64,000 nt of DNA from Lobosporangium transversale (GCF_002105155.1 NW_019029012.1:408805-472804), one strand, 5' to 3'. Counted from the stretch's first letter, positions 11,982 through 24,967 are shown. Notes: generated from the letters alone by a model not told the origin. Program-made: numbers and translations.

Positions 11982-13524
11982 ATGAATAACCCTGACCTGG
12001 ACCCCTTGCATATTCTAGAAATCATTCCACTTGTTGGTGCTTCCCCTGACCGAAACGACCTCCTGTGCTGTACTTATGTCTTCAAGGCTCTTCACGATAT
12101 GCTTATCCAACCCATTTGGGAAAAGATCCATACTGGGCCTCTATCCAGGCGTCCTACAATTGAAGCACTGCAAGTCGACAAGAAATACATTGAGGAGCTT
12201 GAAATTTAAGACTTCCCAACGGAGCTAAGGTCATTGCAGGGTTGTATTTACCCCAAATACATTAAATACAAAGCAGGGCATCCCAAGGTACCTTCGCCCG
12301 AAGCAATCTCCCAATCTCATAAAGGTCCACAGTTCCACACTCATCAAGTTTAAGTCCGACAATTCACCTTTACAAGAGATATGGAGGGCCCTACTGGAAT
12401 GCACACATCTTGAGCACTTGGCTCTTTCTAAAACACATATAAGCGATGATGAAGTCTATTCACCTTTTCAAGTCTGCAAGAAGGTTAGATGTTTGAAGGT
12501 GTCCCGAGTAACGATCGATTGACTACCTCCCAGCTTCCTGAACGACGGCAAAGGCACTTTTATTTTTTCAAATTTGAACAGGTTACGATTTCGTGGAGTG
12601 CAAATACTCAACACTCCACCTCAGCACACATCATCATATTGCCTTGGCATGTTGACTGGGGAATGTCCAGAACCGCGTTTGCTGGGAATTTATGGAGAAC
12701 AGGATGATTTCTGTGATTTTACAAAACAGCATCCCCTCAATACCCCAATACACCGACAGCCCTATCAGGTCTACACCTATTATCCATGAAGATAAAGGGC
12801 GGAAATATGGCAACACTTTTTAAACAGATGAGTAATATAAGAGATCTAAGTACTTCATATTGTGATTTTGGTCTACTTTTCATACGAGCATTGCTGGCGG
12901 ACGAGCAAGACATTCCGAAAGATGGATATATAGTGCGAAAAAGAAGAGGTAGGAGGCTTTGCGATATACTGGAGAGATTGTCACTCGATGCAGGGGATCA
13001 ATGGACTGGTGGTATTATTCAGGCGATCTTATCCAATTGCCCACGCTTGAAGGGACTTGTCGCATATAAATCCACAGTGACAGATATTGCGGGCGGTGCA
13101 GAATGGGTTAGTACTGGACTAACAAACATGTTTGTTGTCCTCGAAGTTGACGTTGGCCAGGAGGCTCCAGAAGGCATGCGGAAGCAGCGCCTTGCTTTTA
13201 GATAACTAGGCAAGTTGGCTCGACTAGGTCCTTAATTTGACTGGATTTCGTCGAAAGGATGAGAGATTTCGAACACTAGGCTTGAGGTTAAGAGCATGTC
13301 TAGATGAACTAATTAGCCTAAAGAAATTGTGCTGGTTACTTTTTGACTGCGATAAGCACCAACAGATGAAGCCTGAGGATGCGATGTGAATTGTAAGCCA
13401 TTGGCCGAGGATCAATTGCTTAAATGCTGTTGTGGACAAGGAGCCAGACACATACAGTTTGGTGGCAAATATACTCAAATTGCATAATATTGGACACGAA
13501 TTAATGACTGAAAGCATTGAGTAA
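11982..13524 (+). pseudogene. F-box/LRR pseudogene, head-to-head with the intact copy
   Basis: The start (MNNPDLDPLHILEIIPLVGA) matches the intact paralogue, but the frame closes at 12207 (EELEI then TAA). Homology continues in shifting frames: the piece before CLGMLTGECPEPRLLGIYGE, then 12786-13205 (CDFGLLFIRALLADEQD, ILSNCPRLKGL), then a stop after RLAFR. A further coding-like stretch lies at 13258-13524 (LRACLDELISLKKLCWLLFD to the final TAA), interrupted only by one TGA where the family pattern suggests Trp (AM-stop-IVSHWPR). Several stops and frameshifts make this a clear pseudogene. Its C-terminal part is longer than that of the intact copy, so at least two family subtypes are present. 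Confidence 0.85.
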
Positions 13525-13666
13525 TAAAATACAGTACATAACCATTTCATAGTTTAATTTTGGGGACATGTATCCGAGAAAAATCCGCTTTTCTAATAGC
13601 AATGTTGAGGCTATCGTAGTAAAGATAAGGTAAAAAATGACTCTATAAATTAAGTGGGAAACTTAC

Positions 13667-13846
13667 TCCTTTATGCAAAACTTGAGAAATTGTCCGATTG
13701 CTATGGATGTCGGTAACATGGTACCTTTTGATCTTGGTAATAGAGCTTCTAGGAAAGTAGAGCATGGACGGCCGTTCGATACTTATTGGCTTTCCAGATT
13801 GGCCATATTTAGCGGAATTGATTTGCATCTCGTGAATAGCTGTCAT
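13667..13846 (-). CDS. Possible orphan 5' exon of unknown gene
   Basis: An ATG frame of 60 codons (MTAIHEMQINSAKYGQSGKP) runs to a perfect donor (AAAGGA|GTAAGT). The pattern IERPSMLYFP...KIKRYHVTDIHSNR looks coding, but I do not recognise it and find no convincing next exon. The region to the left is the antisense of the F-box pseudogene. It may be a fragment. Confidence 0.2.
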
Positions 13847-13849
13847 CCA

Positions 13850-14974
13850 GAAAGACTACTTAAAAACAGACAGGATTCACTGTGTTGTTCAAAAAATAAA
13901 ACTTGAGTGAAAGTGAGCTAAACCTCGGGTTGAATTGTGGCGTGCTTTTGAGGCGCAGAAATGGCAGCATTGCCTCTTTTGTGCAAGCTTCGCTGAACAC
14001 ACCCATAGGTCTCATCTACTGTTCTCCATTTCAGATACAATACATTGCCTTAGAACAAAAAACTAAAATAGAATTGTTAGCCCCACTTGCCACCCAAGCA
14101 TGTGGAATATAAACTCTTTTTTCTTTTTTTTTTTTTTTCCTACTTTGAATATGATAACAACCACTCTTATTCGCAGTTTTTTTATTGATGTTTTGCCACC
14201 AAACTTTATTTCTCTTTAACCCTTTAATAAGGAGTTTTACATACACATGAATGTTTATGGAACAAAAGTCGACTCTGTAAACGCCCTTTATTCGTGTTTT
14301 TTTTTTCCCCCTTCCGCTTGGAAATCACTCAGCGCGCCATGGTCTTCGTATCTAGTCAAGAACTGTAATGACGCTGATGCTACTTCCACCCGACTTTCGA
14401 AGGTGAGCATTTAAAAGGGCACATTTTGTCCTTTCCTTTTCATTCTTTTTTCTTTTTTCTTTTTTTACTCTTCATCTCTCAATATAACGATAAAAGGTAA
14501 AGTAATGCCTCTCAAAAAATAACAATAAAAGAAAAGAAAGATATAAAAGGAGGATATATGTCAAGTGTGGCTCTTTTTCTTCAATATTGTTTTGACCCTC
14601 ATTTCCTCTCTCTCCGATTTGATGCAATAAGACATGAATGTACGAATCGTAATTAATTGCTACCTGTGTCATTGGTAGGAATAGCGATGGCAGTATATAA
14701 AGCTCGAGCAAAGAGGGATGAGATACCATAATTACGGGGATGATCAGCGAAGGCAAGGGCTAAAAAACCCTTAAAGGTGATTGGGACCATGGCGGTTCGA
14801 TGACCTTGTCGATGCTCAAAAGAGGATTAAATGAGCCTAGTTCTCACATATTCCGGTGGTTAATTCTTTACAATTCATGCCGCATCCCCAGATTGTATCT
14901 GCTGATGCTTATCAAATTGCAATCATAGCAGGCGTAGATGTCTCAGGTTGGCTATTTCATTCAGACCTGTTCTT
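13850..14974. other. Intergenic, nothing recognised
   Basis: AT-rich sequence with short T runs (around 14125 and 14300). Short frames here have no family signal or codon regularity. Confidence 0.5.
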
Positions 14975-15145
14975 AACCTCAAGTCCAACGTCCGCATCCC
15001 TCCTCAGGCGCTGAAGTTGGATATACCGGATTAAGGTAGTCTAGTCGAGTCAACTTTCCTAGTTGTCTAAACACAGTTCGTTGCTTCCGCATGTCTTCTG
15101 AAACCTCATGATCGACATGAGCTCCAAGTTGGGTAGCTAAGCTAG
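14975..15145 (-). pseudogene. Relic of a fourth F-box/LRR gene (3' end only)
   Basis: Read on the minus strand the sequence gives VDHEVSEDMRKQRTVFRQLG then KLTRLDYLNP. This aligns with the end of the 11982 pseudogene (VDVGQEAPEGMRKQRLAFR, stop, LGKLARLG) and with RKLTRLDPSNF of the intact gene. Only the last 50-60 codons are visible. It lies immediately downstream of the 15464 copy on the same strand. Confidence 0.6.
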
Positions 15146-15463
15146 TGAAGTATAATACGTTCTAAAACAGCATTTGAGGAGGGGTCATACATCAGATGAT
15201 ATCATGGCTTAGGGCTTTATGGATAGCACAGCAGAGTTAAAGATGTGACATGATAAGAGCTCTTTAGAAAAGAGGGAGATCTAGGACAAAGTAGAGAAAG
15301 CTTGACCTTTGAGCTACATTTGCTGTCCATATCTTTTATCAGCGTTTATTAACTGGTAAGGGCGTTGGTTATCACTGGATACACCGAGGCTAGAATAGTT
15401 TAGCTCGGCTCCCCGTGCCTTATAATCCTCGCTCCAGACCTGAACACTAACAATCTTAGATTC

Positions 15464-16769
15464 TTATGACTGGCCATCGATTGGAGCCAAGCCTGCAAAA
15501 GACAGCTGATGGTGATACACTGAATAGTAGGAACGATGTAGTCGGGTCGACCTGCATATCCGCTCATACGCAATACGCCCCTTCTCCTTGCCTTCTGCCG
15601 TCTTTGATCAACATCAACCACAAGACTGACCGACAGTTCAACCAAGTCAGAGCAAACCCATTCTGCGCCCTCGATGATCTCTATCACTGTTACTCTAGGT
15701 CCCTTCAGCCTCTTCAGACGTGGGTAAGTAGATAAGATCGTCTGAACAATGTTATCAGGTCTCTCGCTTTGCACATTACATTTCAATGCCTCAATCGAAT
15801 CGCAGAGCCTCTGCTCCCTTCTTTTTCGCACTATCCGTCCACCTTCCGAAACCTCTTGCTCGTCTACCAGCAATTCTCGAACAGACAGTGGACCGAAATC
15901 ACAAAGTGGAACGATTAGCTGTCTTAATTTAGTCATCTGCCTGAGCAGCGCCGCCATATCCTCGTCCTTTGCTTTCACGGATTGAATAGACAGATATGAT
16001 AGGTTTGTCAGCGTGTAAGGGCGATTAAGGAATACTGCCTTATAAAAACCAACGTGTATCGGTTGTGAAGTTTGGGTGTTCCCTATAAGCTCAACGAAGC
16101 CCAGTATTTGTAATCTTGGACACCTCCTAGTCAATATCCCGAGGCAATGCGACGGTGTGTGCGGATATAGGGGGTTGAGTATCCGGACATTATGAAAATC
16201 TAGCGCTTTCATTTTTGAGAAAATGAATTTGCCCGTGTCGTCATCCAAAAAGTCGGAAGGTAGTCGACTGATGTATATCCCAGACATGATCAAGTACCAA
16301 ACCTCCTTGCAGATTCGAAATAATAGATCGACTTCATCACCGAGTATATCTGCTCCATAAATGGCTAAATCTTTCAGCAGAGTGCATTCCAATAATGCTC
16401 CCCATATCTCTCGTAAGCTGGAGCTGGTGATATTAAGCTCTGTGATTGTGGAGCTGTGAGCCTTAATGAAATCCGAAAGATTGCTCGGGGTAAGAGGATC
16501 CTGTGATTTTTCCGGATAGAAGTATATGCTTTTGAGGCGATTACAGCCTTGCAATGATCTGTACTCCTTTGGGAAGATGCAATGAAACTCAAGCTTCTCG
16601 ATATACTCCTTGTATTTCTGTAGTGCCTCATCAGTGGGATATTTTGAATAAGCTGAAATTATGACCTTTTTCCAAATGTATTTGATAAGTGTATTATGGA
16701 AAACCTTGGAGACGCGGATACAGCAGAAGAGGTCATTCCGGTCTAGGTGATCACCAACAAGTTGCTCAT
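15464..16769 (-). pseudogene. F-box/LRR pseudogene with 5' deletion and 3' frameshift
   Basis: The long open part (MQGCNRLKSIYFYPEKSQDP and on) aligns throughout with the intact paralogue. Upstream, the same frame stays open through DRNDLFCCIRVSKVFHNTL but has no ATG. The ATG at 16769 is out of frame: compared with the intact gene, about 40 nt coding for the first F-box helix are missing just after ATGAGC. Near the 3' end a one-base change at VDVDQ (about 15605) throws the frame off, while the original frame continues to QLSFAGLAPIDGQS and TAA at 15464. The two lesions together argue against function. Confidence 0.82.
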
Positions 16770-17099
16770 CTTGCGAAGAGAGTGGAGTGGAGAATGGCTT
16801 CTATGTCTTAATAAAATTCGCCATCACCTGACATTTGACATTTAGGGTTTATTAATGTCAGGGACAGTCCGCACAGACCTTATATAACCATTACTATTTT
16901 TCTCACTGACTCAAACCGAAAGCGGCATATCAATAACTTGCACTGACAATGCTTACTTCTGTGAGTAATCAAGTTAAAGATATAATTGCTTATACTTTTC
17001 AAACAAAAACGATTAGTTTTTTATTTCAATCAAGTCTCTATTTCTAATAATGGATACAGCTAGATCATTCAAGTCTTTTTTTTTTTTTTTTTTTTTTTT
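16770..17099. other. Intergenic, no gene seen
   Basis: Flank of the F-box pseudogene and 3' flank of the MIT-like gene. A T26 run at 17076-17101 abuts the stop codon of the latter on the opposite strand. Confidence 0.5.
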
Positions 17100-20000
17100 T
17101 TACAAGTTGCCATAAATCAACGAAGCGGCACCTTTAAGAGCCATAAACATGTCAATCTTCTCACGAACTTGATCTGTATATGGAGTTGATGATGGTGTAG
17201 GAGAGAGTAATGTCTGTTGGTTTAGCTCAATCACTTCTTCTTTCTGCTGCATCTGCTGTTGTTGTGGCTGCAATCTTCCATAACCCTTATCAGAATCCAA
17301 GCTAGTCTCTTCCATATCTGAAGATGGACATGAGGAAGGTCCAGTGGACGGCGTCATCATCTCGGAATCCGACTCGTTCTCAGAATCGAAATCGCTGTCT
17401 TCAGAATCTGCCTCAGAGTTCGTGGTTGAGCTGCTGCCAGAGTCACTTTCTTTCGCAACAGCAGAGCTTGTTCGTTTGCTCCATCCGCGTCGAGTTGTGC
17501 TTGCTACAGCAGCTGCAGCGGCGGCCGCTAATGCAGCCCTAGTGCTTCCTCTCTTCCTCTTTTGCTGCTTTGCAAGCTCCTTGAGATCAATTTGTTTCTT
17601 GTGATCGATCTCTTGAGGATGATGAGACCTGTTTGTAGCATTTGAGCCCGCGGCTGCTCCATCAGTTATTGTGCCAGCTGCTCCAGCTGCCCCCAGTCCC
17701 CCTTGTGTCTGAGCAGCCTTGACAGCTGCATAGCCCGGAGTCTCTTTGTAAGCAATACCAGCCTTGACGAGACCAGTCAGGGTGGCGAACACGGTTTCTG
17801 TGACGGCTTCATGGATCGCATACTGCTCATCCAACTCGATGGCTTTCTCAATCGATTGCTTTGACAACTCCCAAGCCTTATCCTGCAGATGGAAGCGCTC
17901 ATCAACCTTGTGGAAGATTGTCTTGGATGTTCGAAGACATGACTTGACCACGTCTGGAATGGGTGATTGCTTCAGACGAATTGCTGAATGAACAGCTGTC
18001 GAAATAATGGCGTCACCAATCCCACCTGCATTGTTGACATGGCTGGGGTTCTGGAGGGCTTTGTCATTGTTGGCAATGTCGTTGTGTTGAGGAAGTTCGT
18101 GTTCATGGAAGTGGTGACGTTGTCTTCGAGTATGGCGACGACGGGAGTGTGTGTGACCATTAGAGGGTGATGCCTTTGTAGGTTGCAATGAAGGAGATGA
18201 TGAAGGACTGGCCAGCTTTGTTTGTTTCTTATTCTTGAGCTCCTTTTCTTGCTCCTGCTGTTGTTTTTTCAAAGCCTGCAATTCTTTTGCATGCTGCTCA
18301 CGGCGCTGTTTACGCTGCTGCTGCTTCTGCTTCTGCTGTCCGCGTTGTTGTTGAATAAACGCAGCAGCGGCCTTTTCGTCCATGGATGCGACAGCTTCTT
18401 CAGAGACTGCAGTATGCTGCTGAATCATTGTAGCTGCGAGCTCATGATTCTGACGATGTCTTCTTCTGCATCGTCGGCGCAGTCGCTTAGAAGATACGCT
18501 TGCGTCGCTAATCTCATCCACACCCCGGAGCTCTTCGAGCTGGTCTTCTAGGAAATCGCGTAGTTGGGTTTCGAAAGCCTCACGACGGAGGGGATCGCAG
18601 GTTTCAACTAATGAGAAAAAATAATTGAGAAGGTAAGTATATCAAGTAGAAAAGCGGAGGCATAGATGCACATTAGAATGAAGGCTTACATGGCAATGCA
18701 TGAAGCATTATATTGATGGCTGCCAAATACAGCTCAAATGCATCATCACCGGCTTCATCATCCATTGCCTTGGACTGGTCCTCCTTCTCCATCGCTAAAA
18801 CGGATAGGGTCATGGCCTGTTGAATCAGCTTCTTGTTTAGTTTCCGATAAGGTACATCCTCAGGTGAAATTAAGGTCTTGGGATCGATGCCGCCGGTCAG
18901 AGCATGTAAGGAGATACCACGCTCCGAAGCCTTGGTTGCGATATAAGACAGAGTCGAATCCATGACCGGATGCTTCAAGATCCTACCCGCCACTGGAAGG
19001 GAACCAAGCTGCTCCTTCGACGGTATGAGTCCTGTTCCGACCGAGGTCACGGAATTGACTACAGATCGAGCAGCACGGAACGGCATCAGGGGTGAAGGCC
19101 GTGGGATGCTTGAAATCATAGTACGTGGTCGACCTTGCCATGAGGCGAGGAAGGAGGATGATGTGGCCGCAGAAGGGAATGTAGACGATATGGAAGGAGA
19201 AGCAGGGGGTGAAGGAGGTGTGGCTACGGTAGGTGTTGGTGTTGGTGCAACAGTGGACGAAGTTTGGGACAAGGTCAAAGGAGTACATGGTTTTTCCAGA
19301 GTTGAGATCGATGCTGTAGGTTCCACCAAAGACTTTGTTGATGATGTAACGGGGGTAATTGGAGGTGTTACCGGTGGAGTGAGGGATGGAATGGATGGAG
19401 TGACATTTGTGGTGGTCACTTTAGGTGTGGAAGTGGCCGGGAGCATGGGTGTTGTGGGTGTTGTGGGTGGGGTCGCCAAGGGAGTCGCTGGAGCCTTTTG
19501 TGACTCTGCAAACTTTAGTGCCCGTGCGACAGCAAGCTGCATCTGTGTAAGTGTCTGAGGAGTGTCATCATCAGACTCTGACTGCGTCGCTTTTCCTCGT
19601 TCTTTATCATCCTCTGAATCTTGATCAGGCTCCTCTTGGCCAAAGTTAGTTCCAGAAACTGGTGTATTAAGGTCAGAAGGAGATGCCAAAGTTGAAGATG
19701 AGAGATGGGAAGGTCGTGGAGGTTGTGAGGATATGGAGGTGGGCATGGTCATGTTAGGAGAAGAGCTTGAACGCATATGCCTCAGATGTGGAGGTCGAGG
19801 TTGACTGATCATGACTGTGGCCTGCACAGTGTCAGCAGGGGAAGGCTTGATAATCTTTGCACGTTCGTAGCTGTCGATCGATGCTCGAGCTGGAGCAGCA
19901 TGAACTTTGGAAGCAGCAGAGGTGTGAATGATTGGGCTAGATGAATGGCGGATAAGGACTTGACGGCTAGGAAGGTCATCAGTTTTGGGGGGTGTGGATG

Positions 20001-20445
20001 AAGGTGTAGGTGTAGGTGTAGGTGTAGTAGTAGCGGTGACTGTGGCTGTAGTTGAGGGGATCATATGGATGCTATGTCGATTGAACTTTTTGCAATCTTC
20101 ATTATCGAGGTTGTCATTATCATTATCATTAAAAGCTGTAAAACTTGATGAAGGTTGATTGACGGCGGCAAGGCGAAGATAAAAGTCCTGTTCTTTCTGA
20201 TCAAGCTCAGGCAAGATAGCCTGGGGATTGTTTCTGTGTTTGCGAGGAACCATGTTGGTTTTGAGGTCAATCTGATCAACCTGTTGTGTTTGCATGTCCT
20301 TTGAGAGAACGGTTGCATGTGGAGGGTTTGGGGGAGGTTGCTGTTGCTTGTGAGAGGCAGGAGTGTGGACAACTACATTGACAGGATTGGTGGTCGATTG
20401 ACGATATAGGAAGGGTAGATTTGACACGACTGAGAATGGATTCAT
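17100..20445 (-). CDS. Large disordered protein with MIT-like region
   Basis: Two exons on the minus strand (20445-18690 and 18607-17100) join in phase (exon 1 ends CCA T, exon 2 starts TTGAAACC) into 1087 aa. Residues 1-520 are Ser/Thr/Pro-rich and low in complexity. At about 525-615 a three-helix pattern (KLIQQAMTLSVLAMEKEDQS, then DAFELYLAAINIMLHALP across the splice, then a charged helix LEDQLEELRG) resembles a MIT domain, the module that binds ESCRT-III tails and is found in Vps4-type and spartin-type proteins. The middle is a Gln/Lys coiled coil. A further conserved-looking segment near 700-800 (SCLRTSKTIFHKVDERFHLQ, GLVKAGIAYKETPGYAAVKA) is unrecognised. The C-terminus is acidic. MIT assignment is from pattern; an endosomal role is inference. 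Confidence 0.75.
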
Positions 20446-20828
20446 GTTGTATTTTTAGTGGCGGAAGTACTAGGGTACTAAGTAAAAAAAAGGTTTCGGC
20501 TGCGATGCAATTTGATTTGACAGAGAAAAAGGATCGGACCGAGAATGGGGGAAAAGGTGCTTTTTATAAGCACATTTGGCACAGACACACAGGGGATACA
20601 CAGACTCTGATTCACAGATGCACAGGAACACACAAAAAATAATGGGAAAAAAAAAGGAAAGGATGAAGTCGATGTAACTGTGAATTGGAATGAACAATCA
20701 GGTTACAGATGAGATGAATAGAAAACAAAACAAAACAAAACAAAAAACAAAACAAAAAAGAGAGAAAGAAAGAAGGAAGAAAGGAAAAGAAGAAAGAGAA
20801 GAAAAGGAATATGGAGAAATGAATGAAT

Positions 20829-20859
<31 letters not shown>

Positions 20860-21949
20860 CGGGGGGAAGACAGCTTTTTTTAAAAGAATCTGTCAATACA
20901 ATAGAGGGAAGATTGGGGGAAGAATGAAAGAAAGAAGAAAGAGCGAGAAAGAAGACAGACATATGAATGAATCAAATCCCCATTTGCTTCAGCTTTATGT
21001 TTCTAGAACATTAAAATGATTTTGTTGCCAGCCAGTAAGCATTTTTCTTTCCTCAGACACTCGGACAGGCCAGACCGACAGACATATGAAAATGTCTTGA
21101 ATGCATATATATATATATGGTACATGGTATCAATGGTTGGATTGAAATGTGTAACCCAATTCAATTCCACTTTTGTGTTTCGACATGATAGGGCCCCTCT
21201 TGCCCTCTTGGCACAGGCCAATAGTTTACCCATCACTCATCACTCCATCTCTCCCTTCACCTTCTTCATTGCGGACAAAAATCATTTGCAACAGCTTCCA
21301 CCTTCCCCTTTTTTTTTCTTTATTTTATGATGCTGTCATATTCTCCCCTTTCTTTCTTTGCTTACGATCTCTTTCACTCACTCTGTCTGAGTTGCTTACA
21401 ATGCATCTCCCTCTGTGCCTAGACGTGTAGTTTATAACTTTTTTTTTTTTTTTTTTTTTTTTTACATGTGTGTCCATGCTCTATCAATCAATCAACTGCC
21501 TAAATCAGCTCATGCTTTATTCAAAGAGGATGACGATGGATATGGATGCTGGGGTAAAACTACCACTACCTTTTTTATTCACAAACCTTTTTTTTTTATC
21601 GTTTTACATCCAGTCAATTCGCGACACATCGTCAATTGATATCTTTTATTCAGTCTTTCGTATTTCCCTTTTGAATATCTGTATTTCTTGCCTTGTGTTT
21701 GTTTACAAGCGATAGTGATAGTATATATAATACTGATGTGTCCTCCTTTGCTTAAAAAAAAAAGAGTACATGTACACAGTTATCGCGTAAGAAGGCGCAA
21801 AGAATTTTCTCCCAACACCATTGCAAACCCCTGCTGCAAGGGAAAGAGACTAACCCTCCAACGCATCGGCGGTACAATGCAATGTGCAAATCCTTCGGCT
21901 ATCTCGTCCTGCTTCCGTCTATGACCATGCAGGGGAAGACACAAACATG

Positions 21950-21985
<36 letters not shown>

Positions 21986-23804
21986 AATAGTGTACATGTT
22001 CATGTACAAACACGAGAATCTAGTCCTCTTTTTTCTTTTTCCGTTCTTCCTCTACTTTGCATCATAACAGCCTCGTGTCTTCAAACCTCCTTTGAACATG
22101 TACAACATCCCGTACTACCCTATCCTAACCGTCATGCGCATCATCCAGCTCGAAGATAGGGAAGCCTCATGTATATGACAATAAGTGTCCCTTTTGTGCC
22201 GTAAAAGACAGACATGCAATACATGTAAAAAAAGGCAGTGCGCATGCCTCTTTTTTTTTTTTCCGTCGTTTAGTGGCAAAAAAAAAATACAATCTTCAGC
22301 ATTTTGGATCAACAATCGCCCAATTGCAAAAAAAAAAAAAAAAAAAAAATTTACCGCCTAGCAAAAAAAAAAAAAAAAAAAAAAAACAAAAAACTTTTTT
22401 TGTGGAGAAATATATACCTTTCGTTTATTTATTCCAAATGCTCACTTCCCCAAACTTGATCAAGCTTTTGTATATATTATTCGGTAGACTTCCAAGATGT
22501 GGAGAGGAAAAATAGTAAAAAGACTTGAGCTGTTTACTTGAAGCGTACAATTACATGAAGACTGTCTCTTTGAAGTGGTAACATTAATAAACATGTAACA
22601 ACAACAACAAAAAAAAATTCAAGAGCCAAAAAGATCCCTACATGGTGGTACGACCATGGGATCTGCATGTTAAAGAAAAAAAAACACGCCAATATTTTTT
22701 TTTTTACTCATATTTTCTCCCTTCCTCCCATCATTGGTCATTTTTCCCGCAGAATTGCTGACCAAGACGAAATGCAGATTGTATATAACCTCTGTTACCT
22801 CTGTAAGTCGTAATTAACAACTCTTTCTTTTCACAACAAACTTCCTCCATGTAATGGAAAGAAAAGAAATAACACTGACGTGGTAAATCTGGTAGAAGAA
22901 ATCTACATGTACATGAATGCATCCTTTTTCCTCTTGCACGTTCCTGTCGGCGTACAGCGGATGGAGTGAATTGGGAAGGATAGGCTCTATAGAAAAATGG
23001 TATATATCCTTGTATCCTTTCCAGAGAAACTTCAACCAAGCGCCCGTCATGGAAGTAACAAGAAAAAGGTTGTTTGCCATAATCACATAACCAGGTGATA
23101 TAAAATGAAATGAAAATAAAGTAAAAGGGCTCTGACTGAGCAGAGATATAGTATTCATATCCCCTCCTAGCATGTGAAAAAAAAAACAAAAAAAAAAAAA
23201 AAAAAAAAAAGAACCATTCCTGGCACAAAATATATAAAACAGCATGGCATGCTCTTGTTCTGCGTTACATATGAAATATTTTAAATATCCTAATGTTCAC
23301 GAATAAGGGACGTGGTTGTATAAGATTGTACGTTAAGTTGTGCACAGATGCTTATACGTAGGATGAGATAATGAGCCTTGTTCCTGATCGAAATAAATAA
23401 GCACTGGCTCGTTTTGGAAAGCAATGGATGAACGATCTGCCACTAAGAATAAAAACCGTCCACTCCATTGGACTAAATCCGACAACATACAATAACAATA
23501 CCAGTTTATTTCACGTTTATTCTTTTTGCCATCACAGTTAGACTTTTTACCCCTGTTTCTCCTTTAATCTTTCGGTATATAGTTGTTGAATACCATACAT
23601 GTAATATACATGTACACCACATACACATAATTGTCCAATATAGAATAGGCTATATATCAAGAACAATTCATGAAGAATGAAGAATGAAATAGCATCAAAA
23701 GATCTATCTTTTCTACTATGAGGAGAGATGGAAAACATTTTGATTGGATTGGACACCTTCGCAATGGTCCTGGAATATATACCACCACCTTTTTTGCTTT
23801 ATTC

Positions 23805-23835
<31 letters not shown>

Positions 23836-23955
23836 TACATAGCTTTAAGAACTAGGGGTATGAGCACCATCGCTCAAAATATCCAAAGATGTCCTCGTGT
23901 ATTTTTATATTTATTTTTACGCTAATTGTGGTCCTTGATGCAATTTTGCAGGGCG

Positions 23956-23986
<31 letters not shown>

Positions 23987-24967
23987 GCTCCATGGTCGCA
24001 TGTTGCAGATCACAAATGCTACAATTCATTTCGTTTTTTATTTGTTCCGTTGCTGATCATTTTTCACATTATACAAAGCAAAAAAAAAAAAAAAAAAAAA
24101 TGAAGTTTTACTCAAAACTCGTAAGCGTATAGGAATATGGTAGAGTGAAGCAAATGATATACATGTTGGGATATTATGGATGATCGTTGTATTAATCCGT
24201 GGCTCCTTTGATGGATATTTTTTTTTCTATTACACGAACCGATGAATATACACTTGGGTATTCAGCTAAGAGCTGTGGCTAGCGTCAGTTGGCCATCCGT
24301 TCCACGTCAGATAGACTTCTTTATCATGACAAATACGAGGTCGTTGAACAAACATGTGGCGACGCAATTAGGCAAATATATACCACGATCATAAAGTTAT
24401 TTTCGGCAAAGGGATCATTCTGATACCGAGAGAAGACTCCCTCCACTCCATGGAGTAGCTAAAAAAGGAAAACATTATTTTATTTTTTTTTACTCCGATT
24501 AAAAAAAAAAAGAAGAGTGAAAATCTTTTTTTGGGCGTCACCTGCAGCTAATGTGCAATAAGCAAAAACAAAGCACGGTGAATCGATGTACCGCGGGTTG
24601 CATGTTTTTATTTTTCCTTTTTTTCCCTCCTTTCAATGCTCTGCTCTTTTCTGTTCTTTTTGACCGGAGTTGATCAGTGTCTGCAAAGGGCAATACGGCG
24701 AGGGGTCGAAGCGGGGGTCCCACTCTTTATAAAAAGGGCACCATTTTTTTTTTTTTTTTGTTATTTTTTTCTGAATCCTGGTGTTTCTTACTTCACATTA
24801 CTCTCTCAACTTCCTCAACTCTTCTTTTGTTTGTTGTACAAAACATTTCCGCAACGTTACATTGCCCATAAACATTCCACATGCACAACGACCCTCAATT
24901 GTAGTTTTTTCCAACAGTTAATACCCCCATACCCCACACACAAACAAACACACTTTCCTTCCATTTA
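20446..24967. other. 4.5-kb divergent intergenic region rich in homopolymers
   Basis: It separates two divergently transcribed genes. It holds at least eight A or T runs of about 20-31 nt (for example T25 at 21439-21463, A31 at 21952-21982, and A runs near 22330, 22365, 23190, 23805, 23956 and 24082). The palindrome TACATGTA and variants recur. No open frame shows coding character; the long-looking ones are homopolymer frames. No tRNA or snRNA recognised. Confidence 0.6.
20720..20870. repeat. Purine-rich simple repeats in the 5' flank of the MIT-like gene
   Basis: An (AAAAC)n stretch near 20727-20755 is followed by GA-rich DNA and a (GA)n microsatellite of about 30 nt near 20831-20859. On the gene's sense strand this is a long polypyrimidine tract. 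Confidence 0.8.

Noticed and set aside
18962..19558. 198-aa plus-strand frame inside the MIT-like gene
   Set aside because: Gly/Val-rich antisense of a Ser/Thr/Pro-rich region; shadow of the minus-strand gene.
22731..23245. Two overlapping 140-165 aa minus-strand frames
   Set aside because: They are opened by a poly-A/T run and have no consistent codon pattern or family signal.
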